Origin: Lachnospiraceae bacterium
GTDB taxonomy: Bacteria > Bacillota > Clostridia > Lachnospirales > Lachnospiraceae
DNA: 23,614 nt
Reading direction: 5' to 3'
Assembly (NCBI GenBank): GCA_009774585.1
Contig: VSOA01000018.1
Span: 1 to 23,614, forward strand
Shown: positions 14,688 through 22,840 of the stretch, in pieces
Layout: every line of letters starts with the position of its first letter
Position numbering within the stretch: position 1 is the first letter of the stretch
Notes under the pieces: model-generated
Seen by the model: only the letters and a program-made list of their open reading frames with translations
What the model was told of the DNA's origin: nothing
Databases searched by the model: none
Made by a program: the position numbers and the translations under genes

Positions 14688-16136
14688 TTATTTTATATAG
14701 CATTCTATCACTTTCCCGATAATTTCCGTTGTAGACAATCCCTGTTCCAAGTCGATAAACTGCATTTTTCCGCCGTATGACTCTATTGTCTCCCGTTCAG
14801 GCATATATTTTCCTTCCCAGTCCCTTCCCTTTACCACCACATCCGGTTTGAGAATGGAAATCAGTCTGCCCGGATCGTCGTCCTCCATCAGCACAACATA
14901 ATCCACATACTTCAACGCACTGACCATACGCATACGATTCTCTTCGCCAATAACCGGTCTGCTTTCTCCTTTGATTCTCTTGACCGATGCATCACTGTTA
15001 ACCGCCGCAACCAGAACGTCGCCATACCGCCTCGCCTGTCTGAAAGAAGACAAGTGTCCTGCATGCAGCAAATCAAAGCAGCCGTTAGTAAATACGATTG
15101 TTTTTCCTTGTTTCCTTGCTTCCTGAAGCTTCTGCTGTATCTCTTTGAGAGTGAGCAATTTATCTTTTTCACCGTCTTCCATCGCTTCAGCCAGCTCTTG
15201 CACGGACACACTGGCGGCTCCAAACTTGGAACATACAATCGCCGCTGCCGTATTGGCAAGCTTACAACTATCTTCCAGATCTGCACCTATTGCCATCATT
15301 GCCGCAATCATGGACACCACAGTATCTCCTGCGCCTGTCACGTCGATTACTTCCTGCGCTTTGGTCGGAAAATCTCTCCTCGCATTGTTCGCATTCAAAA
15401 ACATGATGCCTTTCTCTGATCTTGATATAATGAGGTTCTCGATTCCATCCCTCTTTTTCAATGTCAGACCGGCATTCTCCACATCTTCATCGGTAAGCAG
15501 GTTCATACCCGTAGCAACGGCCAATTCCTTCTCATTCGGTTTACAGACTGTTGCGCCTCTGTACTTGGCATAATTATCGCCCTTCGGATCCACCACCACA
15601 GGTATATTCTGTTGCAGGCACATATTGATGATTCCCTGTGCAACGTCGGGTGTAACGTTCCCCTTCCCGTAATCGGACAAGATCACGGCATCGGTGCCTT
15701 GCAGCATACTCTCTACCCTGTTCAGTATCCGTTCTTCCATCGCCTTCTCAATATTCTCAGCCTTTTCCTCATCCAAACGGATAAACTGTTGGTTTCTGGA
15801 AGTAATGCGCGTTTTAATCACGGTCTGCAAACTGTCGACATTCTCAAAATATGTCGTATCGGCACCCATTTTTGAAAAGGTATCCGTCAGCCATAAACCT
15901 TCCTCATCGTTTCCGGTAAACCCTGCCACGCGCACCTTTACACCGAGCGCAAGCAGATTAGATACCACATTGCCTGCTCCCCCAAATTTTCTTTCCTTAC
16001 CCGTAACATGCAGAACCGGAACAGGCGCCTCGGGGGAAATTCTGTTGACCTCGCCGTGGATATACTTATCCACCATAAAATCACCATATACTAATATTCT
16101 GACTTCTTTCATCTTGTATAATTGTCTGCTGTCCAT
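14688..16136 (-). CDS. hldE: Bifunctional heptose-7-phosphate kinase / heptose-1-phosphate adenylyltransferase
   Basis: 482 residues from the chosen start, close to E. coli HldE (477). Residues 1-320 or so form a PfkB/ribokinase-type kinase with FGGAGN at 51-56 and the catalytic DVTGAGD at 265-271. Residues 345-482 form a cytidylyltransferase-fold adenylyltransferase with NGCFDLLHAGH at 351-361, VKGRDW at 435-440 and STTEII at 468-473. It phosphorylates heptose 7-phosphate at C1 and, after a separate 7-phosphatase step (GmhB), adds AMP to give ADP-D-glycero-beta-D-manno-heptose. No gmhB or hldD epimerase is in the window. The ATG at 16136 is preceded by GGGAG; a longer frame from 16190 adds 18 residues without homology and lacks a comparable site. 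Confidence 0.95.
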   Translation of the reverse strand: MDSRQLYKMKEVRILVYGDFMVDKYIHGEVNRISPEAPVPVLHVTGKERKFGGAGNVVSNLLALGVKVRVAGFTGNDEEGLWLTDTFSKMGADTTYFENVDSLQTVIKTRITSRNQQFIRLDEEKAENIEKAMEERILNRVESMLQGTDAVILSDYGKGNVTPDVAQGIINMCLQQNIPVVVDPKGDNYAKYRGATVCKPNEKELAVATGMNLLTDEDVENAGLTLKKRDGIENLIISRSEKGIMFLNANNARRDFPTKAQEVIDVTGAGDTVVSMIAAMMAIGADLEDSCKLANTAAAIVCSKFGAASVSVQELAEAMEDGEKDKLLTLKEIQQKLQEARKQGKTIVFTNGCFDLLHAGHLSSFRQARRYGDVLVAAVNSDASVKRIKGESRPVIGEENRMRMVSALKYVDYVVLMEDDDPGRLISILKPDVVVKGRDWEGKYMPERETIESYGGKMQFIDLEQGLSTTEIIGKVIECYIK

Positions 16137-16142
16137 CCTCTG

Positions 16143-16147
16143 CTCCC
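16143..16147 (-). promoter_or_regulatory. Ribosome binding site that sets the hldE start
   Basis: GGGAG on the minus strand sits 6 bases before the ATG at 16136. It supports the 482-residue product rather than the 500-residue frame opening at 16190. Confidence 0.6.
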
Positions 16148-16202
16148 GTCTGTAACAAGTAAATCGTCTCATTTTGTGCGGCTTATACATCTTTCGCCGC
16201 TT

Positions 16203-16781
16203 TTACATTTTTTGCTCCACCAACTGACACAATGTATGTATCGTATGTTCATGTATCTCCTGAATACGAGCCGTCCTGTCATGAGGCACACACAATACAA
16301 TATCGCAAAGTTCCTTCATCCTGCCGCCGGTCTGTCCCGTCATACCGATTACTTTCATCTTCTTATTCCCAGCCATATGCACGGCGCGAACTATATTCTC
16401 TGAATTACCGCTTGTAGAAATTGCAATAAAGACGTCGCCTTCTGCCCCCAGCGCTTGAACCTGTCTCTCATAAACCGCCTCAAAACCATAGTCATTGCCA
16501 CCCGCTGACAAGATTGAACTGTCCGTTGTCAGCGCCATTGCCGGATATCCTTCCCTGTCCTTCTCAAAGCGCACCACTAACTCCGCCGCCATATGCTGTG
16601 CATCGGCTGCCGATCCGCCGTTACCGGCAATCAACACTTTATGCCCGGTACTGATTGCCTGCAGAATACATTGCGCCGCCTCCGCTGTTTTGTCCGCATA
16701 ATCCGTCTTCATGGTCTGCTTAAGCAGTTGTATCTGCTCTTCCATATTCTGCTTTATGATTTCCTGCATATTAATGTCCAC
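16203..16781 (-). CDS. gmhA: Sedoheptulose-7-phosphate isomerase
   Basis: 192 residues, the full GmhA length. It is a single SIS domain that converts sedoheptulose 7-phosphate to D-glycero-D-manno-heptose 7-phosphate, the first step of heptose nucleotide synthesis in the cytoplasm. Visible motifs are AGNGGSAADAQHMAAEL at 52-68 and STSGNSEN at 122-129. The expected metal ligands are present: His63 and Glu67 in one pair, Gln174 and His182 in 'RIQEIHEHTIH'. The GTG at 16781 sits 7 bases after GGAGAGG and overlaps the previous gene by 11 bases; an ATG at 16769, one base past that stop, is the alternative. It lies between the GT9 fusion and hldE. A generic SIS phosphosugar isomerase is less likely given the neighbours. 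Confidence 0.95.
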   Translation of the reverse strand: MDINMQEIIKQNMEEQIQLLKQTMKTDYADKTAEAAQCILQAISTGHKVLIAGNGGSAADAQHMAAELVVRFEKDREGYPAMALTTDSSILSAGGNDYGFEAVYERQVQALGAEGDVFIAISTSGNSENIVRAVHMAGNKKMKVIGMTGQTGGRMKELCDIVLCVPHDRTARIQEIHEHTIHTLCQLVEQKM

Positions 16782-18732
16782 TTTCTATCCTCTCCATCAC
16801 ATCATCTACGGTAACCGTATCCAGACATTTACGAACCCCATGTTCTTTGATGTACTGTCTGCACTCCGCTGTCTTATCTACGCCATCCAGCAGGCAGTTT
16901 CTGCATTTCATATCGTGATAGCATACAATCGGCAGATTTCTTCCCTCTGTCAGCTCCACTTCATACGGCAGGAATCTGCCGTACTCCCACGGTCCCCATA
17001 TACAGAATGCCTGTGTATTTACCGCTGCCGCAAAATGTACCGCACTGGTGTCATTTGTGACCATAAATTCCGCACCACGTATAATCTCGATCAGTTCCGG
17101 AAGAGAAGTCTGCCCCATCCTATTAATGACTTTCTCCTTCAGAGGGTATTGATCTATAAATACATTTCCCAGATGCGCCTCTTCTTTGCCGCCGCACAGA
17201 CAACAGCTCAGTTCCCTATATTCTCCACTCTCATGAAGCCTCATGGCAAGTTCCACGAAGCGGTCTATCTGCCACATTCTTTCCGGTTCGCTGGCTCCCG
17301 GAAACAAAATAAAATATTTCTTTGCCGGAACTTTGCTCTGTGCCGTCTTCACCTCTTTGATTAAGGGTACCCCCGACCGTATCTCTCTATTTAATACCTG
17401 CCCGGCAAAAAGAATATTCCTATGAATTTCCATCACATGCGCTTTCGGCGTTACAATCACCTTCTGATAAATCGGTCCTGCCAAACGATACGTCCACCGG
17501 GACGATATCGTCTCCGGAGAATCTATTGTTATCTTCTCATTAGCCGCCACGGCAGACATGACCATATCAGAGAAGATTTCCTTGGAATACGTGCATTGTA
17601 CTGCCTGATTCGCCTTTATTTTCTTAAGCAAATGATGTACTGACCAACGATATTTCACTTGGGATGTATGTCTAAGTTTCCCATAGTTTACGCCGATTAT
17701 CTCATCAAAGTAACCTGTATTGCTCGCAATCTCACTACAAACCTGATTACAAATCAATATTACTCTGCCATCCGTGCTTCGCCTGAACTCTTTCGCCGCA
17801 TCCAGCCACATCACAAAATCACCGATCGCATCGAGACGCACCAGAACTATGTCTTTATTTTGTGTACCGGATGTTCGGTTCCGCATTCTAATAAGCAGCA
17901 AATCCACCACTGACACTATATCAACCAGAATTGATGCCATACTTTTCATCCTTACAATCTTCTTCGGAATCCACATCAACCAATACAATACCGGATAGTT
18001 CTCCCTAATACTCCTGTCATCCTCCGCGCGCATCTTATCCAGATTTACCTTCTGCGAACTGATTCCTGCCACACAATCCACGGTACTGACATTCACGTCA
18101 ATATACCGCATTCCGATACGGTCATGAACACAACGCAGCAGGAAATCGAAGTCCGCGCAAATCCGGTAAGATTCGTCAAAGCGAAATTTCTTCATAACAG
18201 ACGTCTTCGTAAAAATTCCCTGATGACACGGCATCCGCCCCATCATCAACAGTTTAAATACCGTATATTTCCCCGGGTATTTCTCCGTGACAGTTTTATC
18301 CTCATATATTTTAATCACGTTTCCGTAGACAAGATCCGGCAGCACACTGCCTTCGTCTGCCTGATCTGCCACGCGGCCGCATATCTGTGCGGCCGCATTC
18401 TCCACAACATGTTTATCTGCTAAGATATCACCGCTGTTCAGGAAAAGAATATAGTCGCCGGAACATAAGTCGATTCCCTTGTTCATAGCGTTATAGAGTC
18501 CGCTGTCCTTGTCAGATATCACTTTTACTCCGAAGCTTCTTTCATACTCCCGGATAATCTCAAGCGTACCGTCCGTGGACATCCCGTCAACAATCACGTA
18601 CTCCAGATTGCCGTAAGACTGTTCCAGCACCGAATTTACTGTCTCTTTAATTGTATTCGCCGTATTTAGGCACACGGTAACCACTGAAATCTTTATTTCC
18701 TGCATTCTGCTCATCTCAAACTTATCCGGCAT
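16771..18732 (-). CDS. Two-domain glycosyltransferase: GT2 fused to GT9 (heptosyltransferase-like)
   Basis: About 653 residues, roughly twice the usual GT length. Positions here count from the upstream TTG at 18756. Residues 22-290 are a WcaA-type GT2 ('KISVVTVCLNTANTIKETV', VDGMSTDGT, then NSGD at 107-110 in place of a DxD). From about 301 a GT9 domain begins with 'DIVLVRLDAIGDFVMW', has LFPGASEPERMWQIDRFVEL at 484-503, and has NDTSAVHFAAA at 568-578 followed by WGP, the hallmarks of ADP-heptose:glycan heptosyltransferases. A Cys-containing tail (CYHDMKCRNC, 612-621) follows, as in some GT9 proteins. It overlaps or abuts gmhA, which supports heptose as the GT9 donor. The start is uncertain: TTG 18756 and ATGs at 18732, 18714 and 18705 all lack a strong ribosome site. 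Confidence 0.88.
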   Translation of the reverse strand: MPDKFEMSRMQEIKISVVTVCLNTANTIKETVNSVLEQSYGNLEYVIVDGMSTDGTLEIIREYERSFGVKVISDKDSGLYNAMNKGIDLCSGDYILFLNSGDILADKHVVENAAAQICGRVADQADEGSVLPDLVYGNVIKIYEDKTVTEKYPGKYTVFKLLMMGRMPCHQGIFTKTSVMKKFRFDESYRICADFDFLLRCVHDRIGMRYIDVNVSTVDCVAGISSQKVNLDKMRAEDDRSIRENYPVLYWLMWIPKKIVRMKSMASILVDIVSVVDLLLIRMRNRTSGTQNKDIVLVRLDAIGDFVMWLDAAKEFRRSTDGRVILICNQVCSEIASNTGYFDEIIGVNYGKLRHTSQVKYRWSVHHLLKKIKANQAVQCTYSKEIFSDMVMSAVAANEKITIDSPETISSRWTYRLAGPIYQKVIVTPKAHVMEIHRNILFAGQVLNREIRSGVPLIKEVKTAQSKVPAKKYFILFPGASEPERMWQIDRFVELAMRLHESGEYRELSCCLCGGKEEAHLGNVFIDQYPLKEKVINRMGQTSLPELIEIIRGAEFMVTNDTSAVHFAAAVNTQAFCIWGPWEYGRFLPYEVELTEGRNLPIVCYHDMKCRNCLLDGVDKTAECRQYIKEHGVRKCLDTVTVDDVMERIESGH

Positions 18733-18770
18733 TTCTATGCCGTCTTTCACAGCCAAACGTTTCCATACTG

Positions 18771-19751
18771 CTATCTTCCCGTCATATGATACAGAATCCG
18801 GAATAGGAAGATAAATACCGGCTGCGCGTAGGCAATCAGAACAGCGCTGCCCTTCATATACAAGGGCACTACCGGATGGCGCAATGTATTTCTCATATTC
18901 TTGCGCAAATCTCTCCTAAGCTTATTAAGCACCTCTTTATCATAGCGGTCGTTTCTGCACATGGCGGTAATCACCGCCATCTCATATTCCGTATGAAAAG
19001 CGGTAATATCTGATGTAAGCGCCGGATATTTCCGAATCAGTTCCTTCCGAATCCGCATATAATGATCAAATGCCTGCTTATGCCGATTCGTATAACCTCC
19101 GTGAGAAATACTGCCCTTTCTCACGTAGCGGAAGTACAATTCAAGCGGCAGGATCCTCACGCGCCCGGCTTTCTCTGCAAGCTGCACAATCATCGCATAA
19201 TCCTCTCCGATCGTCACATTGCTGCAAAAATCAATGCCTTCAAACAATTCCCTGCGAAACAGTTTGGTACACGGAGATCCGGTCAGATGCCTCGTATGGT
19301 GCATCTGATACATACATTCTTCCGCCGTATGGCAGTCGATACACTCTTCATGAAATAACTGCGGATGCGAAATCTTTCCATGCCCGTCAATATCTTTGAA
19401 AATACAGCAGACGATTCCTGCCCCCGTCTCCTGCATATGCCCGTACATGGTTCGCAGCATCTCTTCATCCAGCCAGTCGTCCGAATCCACAAACATAACG
19501 AAATTGCCTGCCGCTTCCCGAATACCATAATTCCGTGATGCCGCCGGTCCCTGATTCCGGTTATGGAATGCTTTGATACGCGAATCGGACTGCGCATATT
19601 CGTCACAAATCTGACCGCTTCCGTCAGTAGACCCATCGTCTACCAGAAGCAGTTCCCAGTCTTCATAAGTCTGCTTCAAAACACTGTCAATGCATCTGGA
19701 CAGATAAGGCTTCGTATTATAAACAGGAATGATTACACTAATCTCGCTCAT
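18771..19751 (-). CDS. Glycosyltransferase family 2
   Basis: 326 residues and a textbook GT2 N-terminal domain: 'ISVIIPVYNTKPYL' at 4-17, VDDGSTDGS at 37-45 and the metal/nucleotide-binding VDSDDW at 88-93. The C-terminal half is the usual variable acceptor region and ends in a hydrophobic stretch (about 300-322, 'GSAVLIAYAQPVFIFLFRILY') that may associate with the membrane. The ATG lies 6 bases after the previous stop and is preceded by AGGAG at good spacing, so it is probably translationally coupled. It probably adds one hexose or amino sugar to the growing lipid-linked glycan; the donor and linkage cannot be assigned. Confidence 0.9.
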   Translation of the reverse strand: MSEISVIIPVYNTKPYLSRCIDSVLKQTYEDWELLLVDDGSTDGSGQICDEYAQSDSRIKAFHNRNQGPAASRNYGIREAAGNFVMFVDSDDWLDEEMLRTMYGHMQETGAGIVCCIFKDIDGHGKISHPQLFHEECIDCHTAEECMYQMHHTRHLTGSPCTKLFRRELFEGIDFCSNVTIGEDYAMIVQLAEKAGRVRILPLELYFRYVRKGSISHGGYTNRHKQAFDHYMRIRKELIRKYPALTSDITAFHTEYEMAVITAMCRNDRYDKEVLNKLRRDLRKNMRNTLRHPVVPLYMKGSAVLIAYAQPVFIFLFRILYHMTGR

Positions 19752-19757
19752 CTTCCT

Positions 19758-20777
19758 CTACTCCTGCCGGGATTCGTTTCCCTCTTCATCTATGGAACTA
19801 CTTTCTTCTTTTACAGAAATGGTTTCATCTCTGTCAAAATTAATCCGCTTCTCCTCCACCACGAGAGGTCTGTGGATAACGCGCGTATTGATGTTCAGAA
19901 TATATTCTCCCAGCAGTCCGATAAAGAAAAGCTGTATCGAACCAATCACATAGACGCCTATGATCAGCGGCGTATTTCCTGCTTGGAAGTCATTCCAGTT
20001 GACTAATTTCATGACTAAGTAAATTAACGCAATCACCAGACTGATTCCCGATGACAGAAATCCCAGCAGCGTCGCCAGACGAAGCCCTACCTTCGTATAA
20101 GAAGTGATGCTTAACATCGCCGCGTCATACAGACTGTAGAAATTATTATGCGTCTTACCCGCCCTTCTCTTCGCCTGCTCATATTCAATCTCAATGCGGT
20201 TAAACCCATGCCCGTACTCTGCCACGATACCGCGCAGGAAAGGAATCGGATCGTCCAGTTCTCTCAGGAGATTGATAAATGTCTTATCATACAGACCAAA
20301 CCCGGTAAAGTGCTCGATCATCTTCGTGTCCGACATATTTCTGATGAGTTTATAGTACATACTGCGCAGGAAGTAAATAATCGGGTTCTCCTTACTGCTC
20401 GTCTTGATGCCGCTGACAATCTTATGTCCCTTCTCCCACTCTTCCACGAATCTGGGAATCAGTTCCACCGGGTCCTGAAAATCACAGCACATGGATATGG
20501 TACAGTCACCCGTCGTCTGGCACATGCCATGAAACGGAGAATTGAACTGCCCGAAATTCGTCACGTTAAAGATAGCCTTAATTTTCTTATTTTTGGCGCA
20601 AATCTGCTCTAACTTCTCTCTGGTGCCGTCCGTGGAACAATTGTCAATGAAAACAAGTTCATAGTCATATCTTGGGAGCGCCTCTTCCATCACATTAACG
20701 ACTGCAAAGCTCATCGGCTCCACGTTTTCCACTTCATTATAGCATGGTATCATAATACTGATTTTCTTCATTTTCAT
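19758..20777 (-). CDS. GtrB/DPM1-like polyprenyl-phosphate glycosyltransferase (GT2, two C-terminal membrane helices)
   Basis: 339 residues. The N-terminal GT-A domain starts 'KISIMIPCYNEVENV' and has FIDNCSTDGT near 43-52 and the CDFQDPVEL motif at 98-106, typical of the DPMS/GtrB/ArnC group. Two hydrophobic helices follow at about 234-257 and 269-293, then a charged tail. Family members transfer a sugar from a nucleotide donor to undecaprenyl phosphate on the inner membrane face, giving a lipid-linked donor later used outside the cell. That route also needs a GT-C enzyme, and none is visible here. A 90-base gap separates it from asnB. The start is either of two in-frame ATGs (20777 or 20771); a GGCGG sits just upstream of the first. 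Confidence 0.88.
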   Translation of the reverse strand: MKMKKISIMIPCYNEVENVEPMSFAVVNVMEEALPRYDYELVFIDNCSTDGTREKLEQICAKNKKIKAIFNVTNFGQFNSPFHGMCQTTGDCTISMCCDFQDPVELIPRFVEEWEKGHKIVSGIKTSSKENPIIYFLRSMYYKLIRNMSDTKMIEHFTGFGLYDKTFINLLRELDDPIPFLRGIVAEYGHGFNRIEIEYEQAKRRAGKTHNNFYSLYDAAMLSITSYTKVGLRLATLLGFLSSGISLVIALIYLVMKLVNWNDFQAGNTPLIIGVYVIGSIQLFFIGLLGEYILNINTRVIHRPLVVEEKRINFDRDETISVKEESSSIDEEGNESRQE

Positions 20778-20867
20778 TCATCCGCCTGTCCCAATATCCG
20801 TATAGTCTTTCTGCCCTGCTTAGAGGAAATGTCTTCTTCGGACACTCCTCACCGTATCTTCCTGCCG

Positions 20868-22751
20868 TTACGTTAATTCCACATGAAATAATTTTACCCA
20901 GTGTCCCGCACAGATAATCCGCCACGGCGTGAAATTCGACCTGCGTACCTGACCCTCGTTCGCGTCAAACCATTTCATGATCGTATCCGGCTCCAAAATT
21001 GCCGAAAGCGTATCGACCGCGTCTTGCAGTTCCGCTCTGTATTTCTCAAAATTATTATTAATCCACTGGTCTTCCGGCGTCACAAAACCAAGTTTGCTGT
21101 AACGCTTCCTGATTTTGTCCGGCAGGACGCTCTTTAGACCGTCCCTTAAGACCGACTTAGTCACGCCGCCACGCAGCTTATAATCAAAAGGCATCGCATA
21201 GACTGCCTCCGTCAGATTACAGTCTAAGAACGGTACTCTCGACTCAATGGAATGCGCCATAGAATTTCTGTCTTCATAGTGCATCAGAGACGACATGCTG
21301 TTGCGAAGAAATTCTGCAATATACAGTCTCGGTCTGCGTATCGGATAGATAATCTCATTCTTCAAAACCTGTCTGAGCTGTTTCGTCGAAAACGGCTGTT
21401 TATTCGGGAATAGGTAATAGAACAACATTTGAAAATGGTATTTCATTTTATCCGGTATAAACAGCGCCGCAAGTGCCGGCAGGAGAATCTCGTAAGAGGA
21501 TATATACGTCTCCGTCGAAGCCCGGTTACGCTTATAAATTTTCCATTCCTTTAACAGCTTCTTAAACTGACCTCTCCTGATACGGTCGGCCACCATCACA
21601 ATATAGAAATGTGTGTATCCTGCCAACTGTTCGTCGCTGCCCTGACCGTCAAGCATCACCGTCATACCGCACTCTTTGGCCGCCTTGAACACATTCCACT
21701 GAGCGTACATTGACGTAGACGCAAAAGGCTCGTCCATATGCCATAAGAGATCGTCCAAATCTTCAAACAGATTCGTCTCCTGCGGAAACGTCTTATGCGA
21801 ATGCACGCTGGTCGCCTTCACTACCTCGTCGATATATTCCTGCTCGTCGTATCTTTTATCATCAAAGCAGGAAGAGATGGTGTGCTGCTCCATCGTACTT
21901 TTACTATCCTTAACGATTTTATCCGCCATACACACAATTGCGGAGCTGTCCAACCCGCCCGACAGACAATACCCTGTCGGCACATCCGCCCGCAGTCTGA
22001 GTTTCACGGATTCATGGAATTTCCGGTAAAACTCTTTACACGCTTCCTGATATGTCTGTTCTTTCTCCGGCACCTTCCTGATGTCAAAATATCTGCGAAT
22101 CTCATACTTCTTCCGCTGCATGTCATAAATCAGATTATGACCGCCCGGAAGCTGGAAAATATCCTTGAACATCGTCTGCTCAGAATAATCGAGGTTGCCT
22201 CTGATAATAAACTGCAGCAGCGTGTCGGTGTTCGCCTTCGGATTCTTCTCAAGCATCTCAAAGAACTGTTTAATCTCCGAAGCCGCCAGAAACATGCCCT
22301 CCTGCTTCGTATAGTAGAACGGCTTCACACCGAACCGGTCTCTGGAACAGAAAAGAACACGCTTTATCTTGTCATAAATAACAAAGGACCACATACCGTT
22401 AAAATACTGCACGCAATTTTCTCCAAAGCAGTCATAGGCGGCAATCAGAACTTCCGTATCCGTCTTGGTCTGAAACTGATAACCTTTCTTTTCTAATTGC
22501 GCTCTTAATTCGATATAATTATAGATTTCACCGTTAAAAAGGAGCACATATTTATCCTGATATAAGAAGGGCTGATGTCCGTCCGCCGACAAGTCGATAA
22601 TGGAAAGCCTTCTGTGTCCGAGCGCAAGGTTATTCTCATAGAATGTTCCCCTGTCGTCCGGCCCGCGATGGGCGATGATATCAACCATCTTCTCAAACCT
22701 GCTACGGTCTACTTCTCCTTTATTTTTTAAACATACGGCTATTCCGCACAT
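20868..22751 (-). CDS. asnB: Asparagine synthase (glutamine-hydrolysing)-like amidotransferase
   Basis: 627 residues, normal for AsnB. The N-terminal Ntn glutaminase domain has the nucleophile Cys2 (MCGIAV), HRGPDD at 28-33, HRRLS at 46-50, NGEIYN at 73-78 and TDTE at 97-100. The C-terminal synthetase domain has the ATP-pyrophosphatase loop SGGLDSS at 264-270. The family moves ammonia from glutamine to an adenylated carboxylate, usually aspartate. I chose the second ATG because it puts Cys at position 2, as autoprocessing requires, and sits 8 bases after AGAGAGG; the ATG six bases upstream is too close to that site. In a glycan locus, AsnB-type enzymes often amidate uronic acids or other sugar carboxylates, so that role is plausible here, but ordinary asparagine synthesis cannot be excluded. 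An 89-base leader precedes it. Confidence 0.93.
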   Translation of the reverse strand: MCGIAVCLKNKGEVDRSRFEKMVDIIAHRGPDDRGTFYENNLALGHRRLSIIDLSADGHQPFLYQDKYVLLFNGEIYNYIELRAQLEKKGYQFQTKTDTEVLIAAYDCFGENCVQYFNGMWSFVIYDKIKRVLFCSRDRFGVKPFYYTKQEGMFLAASEIKQFFEMLEKNPKANTDTLLQFIIRGNLDYSEQTMFKDIFQLPGGHNLIYDMQRKKYEIRRYFDIRKVPEKEQTYQEACKEFYRKFHESVKLRLRADVPTGYCLSGGLDSSAIVCMADKIVKDSKSTMEQHTISSCFDDKRYDEQEYIDEVVKATSVHSHKTFPQETNLFEDLDDLLWHMDEPFASTSMYAQWNVFKAAKECGMTVMLDGQGSDEQLAGYTHFYIVMVADRIRRGQFKKLLKEWKIYKRNRASTETYISSYEILLPALAALFIPDKMKYHFQMLFYYLFPNKQPFSTKQLRQVLKNEIIYPIRRPRLYIAEFLRNSMSSLMHYEDRNSMAHSIESRVPFLDCNLTEAVYAMPFDYKLRGGVTKSVLRDGLKSVLPDKIRKRYSKLGFVTPEDQWINNNFEKYRAELQDAVDTLSAILEPDTIMKWFDANEGQVRRSNFTPWRIICAGHWVKLFHVELT

Positions 22752-22840
22752 GCGCATATCCTCTCTGCTGTCATATAATGTGTTGATTTGAAAATGACAT
22801 GTTTGTCAATACATGCCTTATGAAAACATTAAGCCCAATT
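22752..22840 (-). promoter_or_regulatory. 89-base leader before asnB with a weak promoter-like arrangement
   Basis: This gap between the capsule-type gene and asnB is AT-rich. It contains a perfect TTGACA, but no good -10 box at 16-18 bases. An offset pair, ATGTCA then TATATG with a 17-base spacer, matches four of six bases in each box. A small inverted repeat TGACA/TGTCA overlaps the TTGACA. No terminator hairpin is evident. I regard a promoter here as possible only. Confidence 0.2.
22760..22766 (-). promoter_or_regulatory. Ribosome binding site that sets the asnB start
   Basis: AGAGAGG on the minus strand lies 8 bases before the ATG at 22751 but only 2 bases before the ATG at 22757. The spacing favours the downstream ATG, which gives the required N-terminal Met-Cys. 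Confidence 0.6.

Noticed and set aside
16137..16190. N-terminal extension of HldE to the ATG at 16190
   Set aside because: The extension is basic and unlike HldE proteins, and the 482-residue start at 16136 has a good GGGAG site and the normal family length.
16771..18756. Possibility that the GT2-GT9 gene is two genes joined in error
   Set aside because: The frame is continuous with a plausible linker and no internal ribosome site plus ATG was noticed at the domain border near residue 300, so I keep it as one gene.
20737..20925. 62-residue minus-strand frame between asnB and the GtrB-like gene
   Set aside because: It overlaps the ends of both real genes in another frame, has no ribosome site of note and no recognisable motif.
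22785..22825. Perfect TTGACA before asnB as a definite promoter
   Set aside because: No matching -10 box falls at 16-18 bases; only a weaker offset pair is seen, so it is kept as a low-confidence note.
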